A model generated the notes under the pieces. It saw only the letters and a list, made by a program, of their open reading frames with translations. It had not been told where the DNA came from and did no database searches. A DNA stretch of 39,502 bases. It comes from an uncultured Hyphomonadaceae bacterium (GTDB lineage: Bacteria > Pseudomonadota > Alphaproteobacteria > Caulobacterales > Hyphomonadaceae). The position numbers and the translations under genes are program-made. Below, one piece after another: positions 21,760-30,055 of this stretch (the first letter of the stretch is position 1; the number at the start of each line of letters is the position of its first letter). Location of the stretch: the NCBI GenBank assembly GCA_913056435.1, contig CAJXMY010000003.1, positions 1 through 39,502 of the forward strand, in the 5' to 3' direction.

Positions 21760-24700
21760 ACCCGTGTGGTCCCCAGCGAGCCCCAGTTTTGACCGGGCCA
21801 TACAAGCTCAAGCTCGCGCTGCTGACCCGGAACGTTCGGCTTGGGTTGAGGCAAATGCCGGGTCCGGCAAAACAAAGGTTCTGATTGATAGGGTGGCCCG
21901 GCTCCTGCTGCGACGACCAGATGGCAGACCAGGGGCCCCACCAGACACCATACTTTGCGTCACCTACACCAAGGCTGCCGCTAATGAGATGCTATCAAGG
22001 CTATTCGAACGTCTCGGCTCCTGGTCGATCTATGACGATCAACGTCTGCAGATTGAACTGGCACGCCTCGAAGGGCGTTCACCAGACGACTATGACCGTG
22101 ACACACTCGACCAAGCACGATCCTTGTTCGCTCGCGCGTTGGAAACCCCCGGGGGTCTGCGGATTGAGACAATACATGCGTTTTGTGCACGCATTCTCAG
22201 ACGTTTTCCCCTGGAAGCCGGCATCGCCCCAGGTTTTGAGGAGATGGACGACGACCAAGCCGCACGCCTGTGGCGACAAACCCTCGACGATACCATCGAG
22301 CACGCTGTCCTGTCTGAACCAGAGGCTTTCCGCCTGATCTCCGAAACTGCGGGGGGGCGCGGCCTCGAGGCGCCTATTGAGGCCCTGCGTGATCATCGGG
22401 AAGCCTTGCTTCAGCTGGCTCATGCGCTCGATCTCAACCGGACGCCCCTGTCCGACGTGATCTATGGTGCTCTGGATGCCCCCCCCGACACTCCCAGCGC
22501 GATCATAGACCGCTGTATGGGCGCAGACTTCCCCAGGGACGATATCCGAAGGGCCTGGTTGGAGCTGACATCTGGGGCCGACCCCAAAGTCACCGCCAAG
22601 AAAACCAATCAGACTTTGGCGACCCGCTTGGATGCGGTACTCAACGCCCCTAGTGCTGAGGAAGCCTTCTCGCGATATATGGGGGCCATTTCTGGTAGCA
22701 AAGGCGACTGGCCCACTGGAACAAACCCCTATGCCGGAGCGCCGCTGGATCATAGCCTAGTAGCCAGCCTTTTTCGACGGAATCTCAGCAAGGGTGACCC
22801 GGAAGGCAGCGAGATCCATCGAATGAAAAAGGCGGATGCCGCTTACCGAACAGCCCGCACCGCGGAACAGAGCATCGCACTGCTCAAACTGGGGCTTCCC
22901 ATCATTCGACACTATCAGACGCTGAAGCGCCAACGGGCGCTTCTTGACTTCGACGACCTCATTCACCACACGCTGCATCTGTTGTCGCAAAGCACGGCGG
23001 CACAGTGGGTGCTGTACAAACTTGATGGGGGGCTCAGCCACATCCTCCTGGATGAGGCTCAGGACACCAGCCCGGCACAATGGCGGTTGATGAATGCCTT
23101 GATTGCGGAGTTCCATGCCGGAACAGGGCGCGATCGCCTTGGTGACCCCAGAACGCAATTCGTCGTGGGAGACCCCAAACAATCTATTTATTCCTTCCAG
23201 GGCGCAGATCAGGAGCAATTCAAAATAGAACAAATGGCCTTTGCCAAGCAGCAGGCATCGCTTTATGGGCGCGCGAATATCCCAGAGATGACCATGTCTT
23301 TTCGGTCCTCACCCGAAATCCTGGCCTTTGTCGATGCTGTAAGGACAACTGTCCCGCTCGATGATGATGAGCTGGATCCCGTCCCGGATCTGGAAGATTC
23401 CTTCCAGCCTCACATCGCAAGACGCAGCAATCAGCCGGGACGGGTGGAAGTTTGGCCCCTTTTCAGGTCGCGAAGAGACGAGATCAAAGACAACTGGCTG
23501 ACGCCCACCGATCACATTTCAGACCTGGCGCCAACCCGGCAGCTCGCCGCCGGCATCGCAGACTATATCAAGACAGTTCTAGATAACCGAGAGGCTGTTT
23601 GGCGAGAGCAGAACAATGGTGCCTGGCAGTACGAACCGGCTCATGCCGGAGATGTTCTCATTCTCCTCCGGCGCCGTAGTGCCCTTTTTCACTCTATCAT
23701 CTCTGAGCTCAAGCGAAGAGAAATCCCGGTCGCTGGCGCAGACAGACTAAGGCTCACTGAGAATATCGGAGTGCAGGACTGTCTGAATCTCATGCGGTTT
23801 GCTCTTCAGCCGAATGACGACCTCTGTCTGGCGGAAATTTTAAGGGGGCCGTTCTGCAATCTGGTGGATGACGACCAGCACCTGTTCCGACTGGCCTATG
23901 GCCGCGGTCCGACTGAGACTCTCTGGGACCGTTTGCAAAGCCTGCAGGATGATACCTTCGAGCATGCACGAGAATTTTGTGCACACCTGATTTCGACACG
24001 AACACTGTCCGCCTTCGACTTTCTGAACCAACATCTCAATTCCACCGATGTGAAGGGGGTGTCAGGATGGGACCGGCTTTTGGGTCGACTTGGGGAGCCT
24101 GCCCGAGATCCCATTCAGGCCCTGATCAACAAAGCGCTCGGACATGCGCTTACAAGACCGGCAAGCCTGCAACACTTCCTCGCTGACATTGACGTCGACG
24201 ACAGCGAGCTCAAACGCGAGCTGGGGGAAGCCGGCAATGCTGTGCGGGTTATGACAATTCATGGGGCAAAGGGCTTGCAGGCCCCAATCGTGATCCTTCC
24301 GGATACCTGCTCACCGACGCAAGTAACGAAGAATACAGTCTTCAAAACACCCACCGGAATACCTCTTTATGCCCCAAAATCCGTTTCGGACTGCAGTGTG
24401 ACCCGTCACCTTCGCAGCCAGGAAAATGCCGCCAACGAAAAGGAAAGCCGCCGCCTTCTCTACGTGGCGCTGACCCGCGCGCAGGATCGCCTGGTGTTGT
24501 GTGGTGCTGCGCGCGGGAATGAAAAGCGCGGCTACGCTGCTTCATCTTGGTACAGATGGGGGTTGCTCGCCATGCGTCACCTGCTGTCAGAGGACATCCC
24601 GGAAGACGGGCCGGATGAAGTGTTGGTCTTCGGCGACGCAGTCCAGCACGGCACGGCCGATCCCGTCACGAGTGGTCTAACATCCATGATCCCAGGATGG

Positions 24701-25324
24701 CTAAAGAAATCGGTTGGCCCCGCAGTGCCCAATATCCTACTGGCTGCACCCAGCAGGCTCGGACGCGAAGACCAAACACCGATCTCAAATATCGCCGCCA
24801 GCGTGAGACAGCATTCTCTTCGACGCGGGCAACTTATTCATCAGTTACTTGAACACTTGCCGTCGACCTCACCGGACAGGTGGACCCGCGTGGCGAAGGC
24901 CTTTCTTGACCACGCCCCTGACCTGTCAGCGGATCTGAAATCGGAAATTCTGAAAACGACATTGGCGACGCTGGAGCATGATGAATTCGCTGAGATCTTT
25001 TTCGGCCCCGGTCGTAGCGAGGCCGCCATCGTGGGCAAACTCGAAAATGGTCTTGCCATCAATGGCCGAGTCGACCGTCTGGTGATCGAAGATCACCGCA
25101 TCCGCATCGTTGATTATAAGACCGACCGACCGGCCCCGGAAAACCCGTCAGAGATCGACACTTCCTACAAGGTCCAGATGGCAGCGTATGCTGAGATAAC
25201 CAAACAGCTCTATCCCGATCGAACGGTTGAATGCGCCTTGTTGTACACGGACGGGCCAAACCTCATAGTTCTGAATCCCCTGGATCTGTCAGAAACCCTT
25301 AACGGTCTGAAGATGGACGTTTGA
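21752..25324 (+). CDS. addA: ATP-dependent helicase/nuclease AddA
   Basis: AddA, a superfamily 1 UvrD-like helicase with a RecB nuclease domain. From ATG 21752 it is 1190 residues, not 1209 as the track gives. Walker A ANAGSGKT occupies 34-41; TYTKAAANEM is motif Ia; LLDEAQDTSPAQW starts at about 432 and is Walker B; VVGDPKQSIYSFQGAD is motif III; VMTIHGAKGLQAPIVILPD is motif V; LLYVALTRAQDRLVLCG is motif VI. The C-terminal nuclease has LIHQLLEHLP and IVDYKTDRP with Asp1121 and Lys1123. It overlaps addB by eight bases. A 54-base gap leads to trxA. Confidence 0.95.
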   Translation: MTEPVWSPASPSFDRAIQAQARAADPERSAWVEANAGSGKTKVLIDRVARLLLRRPDGRPGAPPDTILCVTYTKAAANEMLSRLFERLGSWSIYDDQRLQIELARLEGRSPDDYDRDTLDQARSLFARALETPGGLRIETIHAFCARILRRFPLEAGIAPGFEEMDDDQAARLWRQTLDDTIEHAVLSEPEAFRLISETAGGRGLEAPIEALRDHREALLQLAHALDLNRTPLSDVIYGALDAPPDTPSAIIDRCMGADFPRDDIRRAWLELTSGADPKVTAKKTNQTLATRLDAVLNAPSAEEAFSRYMGAISGSKGDWPTGTNPYAGAPLDHSLVASLFRRNLSKGDPEGSEIHRMKKADAAYRTARTAEQSIALLKLGLPIIRHYQTLKRQRALLDFDDLIHHTLHLLSQSTAAQWVLYKLDGGLSHILLDEAQDTSPAQWRLMNALIAEFHAGTGRDRLGDPRTQFVVGDPKQSIYSFQGADQEQFKIEQMAFAKQQASLYGRANIPEMTMSFRSSPEILAFVDAVRTTVPLDDDELDPVPDLEDSFQPHIARRSNQPGRVEVWPLFRSRRDEIKDNWLTPTDHISDLAPTRQLAAGIADYIKTVLDNREAVWREQNNGAWQYEPAHAGDVLILLRRRSALFHSIISELKRREIPVAGADRLRLTENIGVQDCLNLMRFALQPNDDLCLAEILRGPFCNLVDDDQHLFRLAYGRGPTETLWDRLQSLQDDTFEHAREFCAHLISTRTLSAFDFLNQHLNSTDVKGVSGWDRLLGRLGEPARDPIQALINKALGHALTRPASLQHFLADIDVDDSELKRELGEAGNAVRVMTIHGAKGLQAPIVILPDTCSPTQVTKNTVFKTPTGIPLYAPKSVSDCSVTRHLRSQENAANEKESRRLLYVALTRAQDRLVLCGAARGNEKRGYAASSWYRWGLLAMRHLLSEDIPEDGPDEVLVFGDAVQHGTADPVTSGLTSMIPGWLKKSVGPAVPNILLAAPSRLGREDQTPISNIAASVRQHSLRRGQLIHQLLEHLPSTSPDRWTRVAKAFLDHAPDLSADLKSEILKTTLATLEHDEFAEIFFGPGRSEAAIVGKLENGLAINGRVDRLVIEDHRIRIVDYKTDRPAPENPSEIDTSYKVQMAAYAEITKQLYPDRTVECALLYTDGPNLIVLNPLDLSETLNGLKMDV

Positions 25325-25378
25325 TCCAGACAGAATCTTCCTATTTAGTCACAGCAAACCCAGAACAAGGAGGTCGAT

Positions 25379-25696
25379 ATGGCCGCAGAACACATCACGG
25401 ATGATACTTTCGAGGCTGCAATTTCAGGCTCCACGCCCACTGTAGTAGACTTCTGGGCGGAATGGTGCGGCCCCTGCAAACAAATGGCCCCCCACCTGGA
25501 TGCCATAGCTGACGAGCTGGCCGGGAAGGTCAGTGTCACAAAAATCAATGTGGATGACAATCCGATGGCAGCCTCGAAGTATGGCATCAGAGGCCTGCCA
25601 ACCCTGATGATATTCAAGGATGGGAAAATTATTGAGACCCACACGGGCGCAATGTCAAAACAGCGAATCGCGGAATGGATCAAAGAAAACGCGTGA
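25379..25696 (+). CDS. trxA: Thioredoxin
   Basis: A 105-residue cytoplasmic thioredoxin reducing protein disulfides. The active site is WCGPC with Cys30 and Cys33; DFWAEWCGPCKQMAPHLDAIADEL and the cis-proline segment RGLPTLMIFKDGK are standard. AAGGAGGT is a near-perfect ribosome binding site five bases before ATG 25379. It follows addA by 54 bases and ends just before a strong terminator, so it can close the tsaE-addA operon, although a separate promoter in the gap cannot be excluded. No odd residues. Confidence 0.97.
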   Translation: MAAEHITDDTFEAAISGSTPTVVDFWAEWCGPCKQMAPHLDAIADELAGKVSVTKINVDDNPMAASKYGIRGLPTLMIFKDGKIIETHTGAMSKQRIAEWIKENA

Positions 25697-25722
25697 TCAA
25701 ATCGGACATCGCAAACCACAAG

Positions 25723-25750
25723 GCCCTGCCGCACCGGCAGGGCTTTTTTT
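25723..25750 (+). terminator. Rho-independent terminator after trxA
   Basis: A perfect 9-bp stem, GCCCTGCCG (25723-25731) and CGGCAGGGC (25735-25743), with a 3-base CAC loop, is followed by seven T. It lies 27 bases past the trxA stop codon and closes the long plus-strand operon. Confidence 0.93.
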
Positions 25751-25795
25751 GTCCTCTGCTGCGCCTATGCTCCAGACATCACAGGAGGAACACCG

Positions 25796-26581
25796 ATGGA
25801 ACCCTATCGTCCACTTAATCGCTCAGTCGCCGGCAAAACCGTCTTAATTACGGGCGCAGCCAGCGGCATGGGACGGGCCACAGCACACCTGTTCGCGTCG
25901 GAAGGGGCGAAGGTCATGGCAACCGATCTCGATGGTGAGGGCGTTGAGCGGGTTGCAGAAGAAATTCGTGGCGCGGGTCTTGCTGATGTCGACGCAATGG
26001 AGCTGGATGTCGCTAACGTGGACGCCCTGAAGGCTGCCGTAAAAAGAACCATTGCCCGTTTCCACGCGCTCGACATCCTGATCAACAATGCAGGCTTTGC
26101 AAAGCCCGTGCACCCAAGTGACGACCTGTATGACGATGTCTGGGAGCGTAGCATAAACGTTATGCTCACAGCGCACCAAAGGCTGATCCGCGCAGCGCTG
26201 CCCCATCTCATGGCCTCCCCAGAAGGCGGACGCGTGGTGAATATCGCTTCAACGGAGGGGCTGGGCGCGACCCCATTGAATGGTCCATATGTGTCGGCCA
26301 AGCATGGCGTAATCGGTCTGACCCGCGCAATGGCGGTCGATTTGGGACGCGATGGTATCACCTGCAACTGCATCTGTCCGGGACCCATCCACACGGGCAT
26401 CACCAGTGGCATTCCGGATGAACACAAAGAAATTTATGCGAAAAGGCGGGTTCCACTTCGCCGGTATGGTTTGCCCGAAGAAGTCGCGAACATCACCTTA
26501 TCTCTCTGCCTGCCAGCAGCATCGTATCTCAATGGCGCAATTATTCCCGTCGATGGGGGCATGAGTATCAAAAACGCCTAG
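25796..26581 (+). CDS. Short-chain dehydrogenase/reductase
   Basis: A complete classical SDR of 261 residues, NAD(P)-dependent. The nucleotide motif is TGAASGMG (about 19-26), Asp44 or its neighbour in ATDLDGEG may favour NAD, NNAG follows, and the catalytic residues are a serine in NIASTEG and Tyr165/Lys169 in GPYVSAKHG. ICPGPIHTGI and the C-terminal YLNGAIIPVDGG are standard for FabG-like SDRs. AGGAGG is seven bases before ATG 25796. It lies after the trxA terminator, so it is probably a separate unit. The substrate is unknown. Its TAG stop shares CTAG with the folC stop. Confidence 0.9.
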   Translation: MEPYRPLNRSVAGKTVLITGAASGMGRATAHLFASEGAKVMATDLDGEGVERVAEEIRGAGLADVDAMELDVANVDALKAAVKRTIARFHALDILINNAGFAKPVHPSDDLYDDVWERSINVMLTAHQRLIRAALPHLMASPEGGRVVNIASTEGLGATPLNGPYVSAKHGVIGLTRAMAVDLGRDGITCNCICPGPIHTGITSGIPDEHKEIYAKRRVPLRRYGLPEEVANITLSLCLPAASYLNGAIIPVDGGMSIKNA

Positions 26582-27828
26582 ACTGGTGCTTGATTGTTGA
26601 GCGCCAGAACCTCTCCCGCCAGATAAAGGGAGCCACAAATAAGAATACGGGGAGTACCGCTGGCCACAGCAGCCTGCAGGCCATCTTCAAGGCTTCTATG
26701 TGCATGAACATTTGGCAGGTATTGCGCCGCAGTACGGGCAAGATCTTCGGGACATGCGCCTGCATGACCCGGCGCGTTCGGGACCGTGTAGACCGCGTCG
26801 ACGGGCCCCTCAAAAGCCCGAAAGAAAGCCGCGTGGTCTTTCGACGCCATCATAGCGGTCACCAACGCCGTACCGCCTCCCATTTGACGAAGGACCCCGC
26901 AGATGGCCCTTGCAGCATGCGGATTGTGTCCACCATCAAGCCAGACGCTAGCGGTGCCCATCCGCTCGGTCAGGGGACCTGGCCCAAGCTGCTGCATCCT
27001 CGCGGGCCAGCTTGCCTTCTGAGCACCGCGCCAGATGGCCTGATCTGATATCGCTGAATGCTGGAGTGTACGCAGAGCCAAGCTCGCCAACCCCGCATTG
27101 TACCGTTGATGGGCTCCCGGGAGAGCCACAATTTCCGGGACCGTCTCAAGGTCGTCGACCGTCATAAATTTTAGTGGTGCGCGAAAGCGCCCCGCAGTCT
27201 CCTCGAGAACCTCCACAACTACTTTGGCCTGTGGCGCACTGACAACAGGACAGCCCGATTTGATAATGCCAGCTTTCTCCGCCGCAATCTGTTTCAGTTC
27301 GGTTCCAAGAAACTGCTTATGGTCATAATCGACAGGGGTGATGACGCTCATGGCCGGCTGCGCAATAATATTGGTAGCGTCGAACCGACCTCCAAGGCCC
27401 ACCTCCAGAATCAGAAGGTCTGCAGGGGTCTCGCTGAAAGCCAGCAATGCCGCCGCCGTTGTCGCCTCGAATTGAGTAATCGGCTGGTTGGCAATCGCCT
27501 CCCGGGTTCGTTGTAGCCAACCGACCAGTTGCGTATCCTCCACCAGAGATCCGGCCAACCGAATACGCTCATTAAATCGAACCAGATGGGGCGAGGTGAA
27601 GACATGAACTTTAAGACCGGATGCTTCCGCCATGGCCCGCAGATAAGCGCAAGTGGACCCCTTTCCATTGGTTCCGGCCACATGAATAACGGGCGGCAAG
27701 CGGTCCTGCGGTCGCCCCAGATGCTCAAGCGCCTCGACAATTCGACCCAGAGAAAGTTCAATCTGTTCAGGATAGAGGCCCTCGAAAGCCTCCAGAGCCG
27801 CGGTGACCGCGGGGGCCTGCCGAATCAA
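26578..27828 (-). CDS. folC: Bifunctional dihydrofolate/folylpolyglutamate synthase
   Basis: FolC adds glutamate to dihydropteroate and then builds the polyglutamate tail of folate. The 416-residue protein has the Mur-ligase-like P-loop GTNGKGST (52-59), FTSPHLVRFNERIRLAG, LEVGLGGRFDATNII, and the C-terminal domain WLDGGHNPHAARA. The likely start is TTG 27828; AGGTGG lies about nine bases upstream, and the start overlaps the accD stop as TTGA, so the two are probably coupled. It is the last gene of trpF-trpB-cutA-trpA-accD-folC. accD-folC pairing is common in proteobacteria. Confidence 0.95.
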   Translation of the reverse strand: MIRQAPAVTAALEAFEGLYPEQIELSLGRIVEALEHLGRPQDRLPPVIHVAGTNGKGSTCAYLRAMAEASGLKVHVFTSPHLVRFNERIRLAGSLVEDTQLVGWLQRTREAIANQPITQFEATTAAALLAFSETPADLLILEVGLGGRFDATNIIAQPAMSVITPVDYDHKQFLGTELKQIAAEKAGIIKSGCPVVSAPQAKVVVEVLEETAGRFRAPLKFMTVDDLETVPEIVALPGAHQRYNAGLASLALRTLQHSAISDQAIWRGAQKASWPARMQQLGPGPLTERMGTASVWLDGGHNPHAARAICGVLRQMGGGTALVTAMMASKDHAAFFRAFEGPVDAVYTVPNAPGHAGACPEDLARTAAQYLPNVHAHRSLEDGLQAAVASGTPRILICGSLYLAGEVLALNNQAPV

Positions 27829-28817
27829 CCTCGATGTCCACCTGTCTTGCGACTCGGCACATCCGCTGATGGTGGCGTCACCGGCGTCTCAGAGCCATAT
27901 TTCCCCTGTCCCTGATCCGATGACATCAAGTGCTTTAGCAAAGTTGAGAGAACGCTGCGGACCTCACTGCGAGACACGACGATGTCGACCTGTCCTTTCT
28001 CGCGCAAAAATTCTGAGCGCTGAAAGCCGTCCGGAAGCTTCTCACGAATAGTCTGTTCGATCACTCTGGGGCCGGAAAATGCGATCATCGCACCTGGCTC
28101 GGCCAGATGAACATCCCCAAGCATAGCATAGGAAGCCGAAACACCGCCCGATGTCGGATCACACAGAATGACAAGATAAGGAAGACCGGCCTCTTTCACC
28201 TCCTGGATCGCAAGCGTCGTCCTGGGCATCTGCATCAGAGACAGGGTTCCCTCTTGCATTCGGGCACCGCCGGAGGATGTGCACACAATAAAAGCCGCTT
28301 TGCGGGCGACCGCCATCTGAGCTGCAGCAATAAATGCTTCTCCCGCAGCCATTCCCAGTGAACCGCCCATAAACGCAAAATCCTGAACCAGAACAACGGC
28401 CCGTTTGTCCCCGATTTTTCCAAATGCTGCTGACATGCAGTCGTCTTGCGAGACCGGCGGCACAGAACCAGAATCCGGCGCTTCCTCCCGATCCCGCTTG
28501 GACAACTTGACCTTCGCAGCTTTGAGTCTTGCGGGATAGGGCTTGTCGTCCTTGAATCGGAGGGGGTCCTGAACAACAGGCGGCAATGGAATAGGTTCCC
28601 AGCGCTCCTTATCAAACATCAGCCGGAAGCGACGACGAGGGGAAATACGCAAATGAGCGCCTGCGGGCGTGACGTAAAAACTTTCTTCCAGATCCGATTT
28701 ATAGATCAGCTCGCCGGACAGTGGGCATTTCACCCACAAATTGTCGGGCGTGTCTTTCTTCGTTGCCGAGAGCAGGCCTTTAAGGCCTGGTGTCCTGAAA
28801 TTTGTTAGCCAGTTCAT
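27825..28817 (-). CDS. accD: Acetyl-CoA carboxylase carboxyltransferase subunit beta
   Basis: AccD and AccA together transfer the carboxyl group from biotin to acetyl-CoA, giving malonyl-CoA for fatty-acid synthesis. The 330-residue protein has the crotonase-like core with GGSLGMAAGEAFIAAAQMAVARKAAFIVCTSSGGARMQEG and PTSGGVSASYAMLGD. The N-terminal zinc ribbon is present as sequence but only Cys31 remains; the other three ligand positions are Ser34, Thr50 and Gly53, at exactly the E. coli C-x2-C-x15-C-x2-C spacing. From memory, alphaproteobacterial AccD commonly lack these cysteines, so this is probably a lineage trait. It lies 14 bases after trpA. Confidence 0.95.
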   Translation of the reverse strand: MNWLTNFRTPGLKGLLSATKKDTPDNLWVKCPLSGELIYKSDLEESFYVTPAGAHLRISPRRRFRLMFDKERWEPIPLPPVVQDPLRFKDDKPYPARLKAAKVKLSKRDREEAPDSGSVPPVSQDDCMSAAFGKIGDKRAVVLVQDFAFMGGSLGMAAGEAFIAAAQMAVARKAAFIVCTSSGGARMQEGTLSLMQMPRTTLAIQEVKEAGLPYLVILCDPTSGGVSASYAMLGDVHLAEPGAMIAFSGPRVIEQTIREKLPDGFQRSEFLREKGQVDIVVSRSEVRSVLSTLLKHLMSSDQGQGKYGSETPVTPPSADVPSRKTGGHRG

Positions 28818-28831
28818 CGCCTTGCGACCCC

Positions 28832-29671
28832 CTAGTGGCTTTCTCCTAAAAGCGCTGTCCCTTTCAGCGCCACACTGAGCTCCCTCGTGAGGTCGCCCAT
28901 CTTTAAACCAGCAAGATGCGGTGCACCGCCCTCACTGGCAACCCTTGCACAATCCACCAAAGCGGACCCTACCACAACCCCATCAGCGATCTTCGCCATT
29001 TCAGCAGCCTGAGCCCCGGTTCTGATCCCGAAACCTACACAGACTGGCAGCCCGGATATACGCCGGGCCATTTCAACACCGGGGCGAACGTCCTCCGGAG
29101 CCGCCGCGCCTGAACCCGTTACGCCGGCGACAGCGACATAATAGAGGAACCCGCTTGCGCCCTCAGCAATGATGGCCATCCGAGCCTCGTCAGTCGTCGG
29201 CGTCGCCAGCCGAATCGTCGACAAGTTATGTACCTGAAAGGCCTCTCGGAGGGGACGGTCCTCTTCTGGAGGCAAGTCAACAATGATACCGCCATCCAGA
29301 CCCGCCTGCGCGGCCGCCCGCGCGAAGACGTCATAACCCATGCGACTGATCGGGTTGGCATATCCCATAAGAATAAGGGGGGTTTCCGTGTCGATCTCGC
29401 GAAACCTGCTGGCCAGGGCCAACACGTCCGCCAGCGTGACTTTATTGGCCAGCGCCCTCAGGGCCGCCCGCTGTATAGACGGGCCATCCGCCATGGGGTC
29501 CGTAAAAGGAGCACCGAGCTCGATAATGTCTGCCCCATTATTCCGCAACGCACACAATGCCTCAAAGCTGGCCTCCAAATCAGGATCACCCGCCATGAGA
29601 TAAGTCACTAGTGCTGCCCGGCCCTCAGACTTGACCTTTTCGAAACGCGCTCTGATCCGCTCTGTTGTCAT
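28832..29671 (-). CDS. trpA: Tryptophan synthase alpha subunit
   Basis: TrpA cleaves indole-3-glycerol phosphate to indole, which passes through the tunnel to TrpB. The 279 residues show MAGDPDLEASFEAL and IELGAPFTDPMADGPSIQ with catalytic Glu51 and Asp62, then PLILMGYANPI, DLPPEE, FLYYVAVAGVTGSG and VCVGFGIRTGAQA. The ATG at 29671 overlaps the cutA stop by four bases (ATGA). Tryptophan genes normally run trpB then trpA; here cutA separates them. Confidence 0.97.
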   Translation of the reverse strand: MTTERIRARFEKVKSEGRAALVTYLMAGDPDLEASFEALCALRNNGADIIELGAPFTDPMADGPSIQRAALRALANKVTLADVLALASRFREIDTETPLILMGYANPISRMGYDVFARAAAQAGLDGGIIVDLPPEEDRPLREAFQVHNLSTIRLATPTTDEARMAIIAEGASGFLYYVAVAGVTGSGAAAPEDVRPGVEMARRISGLPVCVGFGIRTGAQAAEMAKIADGVVVGSALVDCARVASEGGAPHLAGLKMGDLTRELSVALKGTALLGESH

Positions 29672-29988
29672 GAAATATCCGTGTTTTCCTTGAGCCAGTC
29701 CGCATAGGGCGCGCTGACCTGATGACAGTCCAACGCCACGATGCCGGGTACATCATAAGGATGGAGCTCGGTCACCAACGCCTCAAGAGCGGAAAAATTC
29801 TCCCGGGGCGCCTTCAGCCAGAGCAGAAATTCCCAGGCCTGTTCAACAACACCGCGCCAGCGATAGGTCGACATCACCGGGCCCTCAATGTTGGCACAGG
29901 CGGCCAAGCGGGTCTCGACAGCGCGGTCTGCAATCTCGCTGGCCAGGCGCTGGTTTGGACAAGACACCCTGATCATCTGGACACCCAT
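29668..29988 (-). CDS. cutA: CutA divalent-cation tolerance protein family
   Basis: A 106-residue CutA1-family protein, a small, very stable trimer linked to divalent-cation tolerance in E. coli; its molecular role is unsettled. The family pattern is complete: RVSCPNQRLASEIADRAVETRLAACANI, STYRWRGVVEQAWEFLLWLKAP and ELHPYDVPGIVAL. The track begins at GTG 29991; the adjoining ATG 29988, ten bases after AGG, is preferred. It lies 67 bases after trpB and overlaps trpA, so it is inside the tryptophan operon and its translation is coupled to trpA. Nothing in it points to tryptophan metabolism. Confidence 0.92.
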   Translation of the reverse strand: MGVQMIRVSCPNQRLASEIADRAVETRLAACANIEGPVMSTYRWRGVVEQAWEFLLWLKAPRENFSALEALVTELHPYDVPGIVALDCHQVSAPYADWLKENTDIS

Positions 29989-30055
29989 CACGACCGGACC
30001 TCACAATCAGGAACAGCAAATCTTTTTATCAAAATATACACTCCGGCGACCAACA

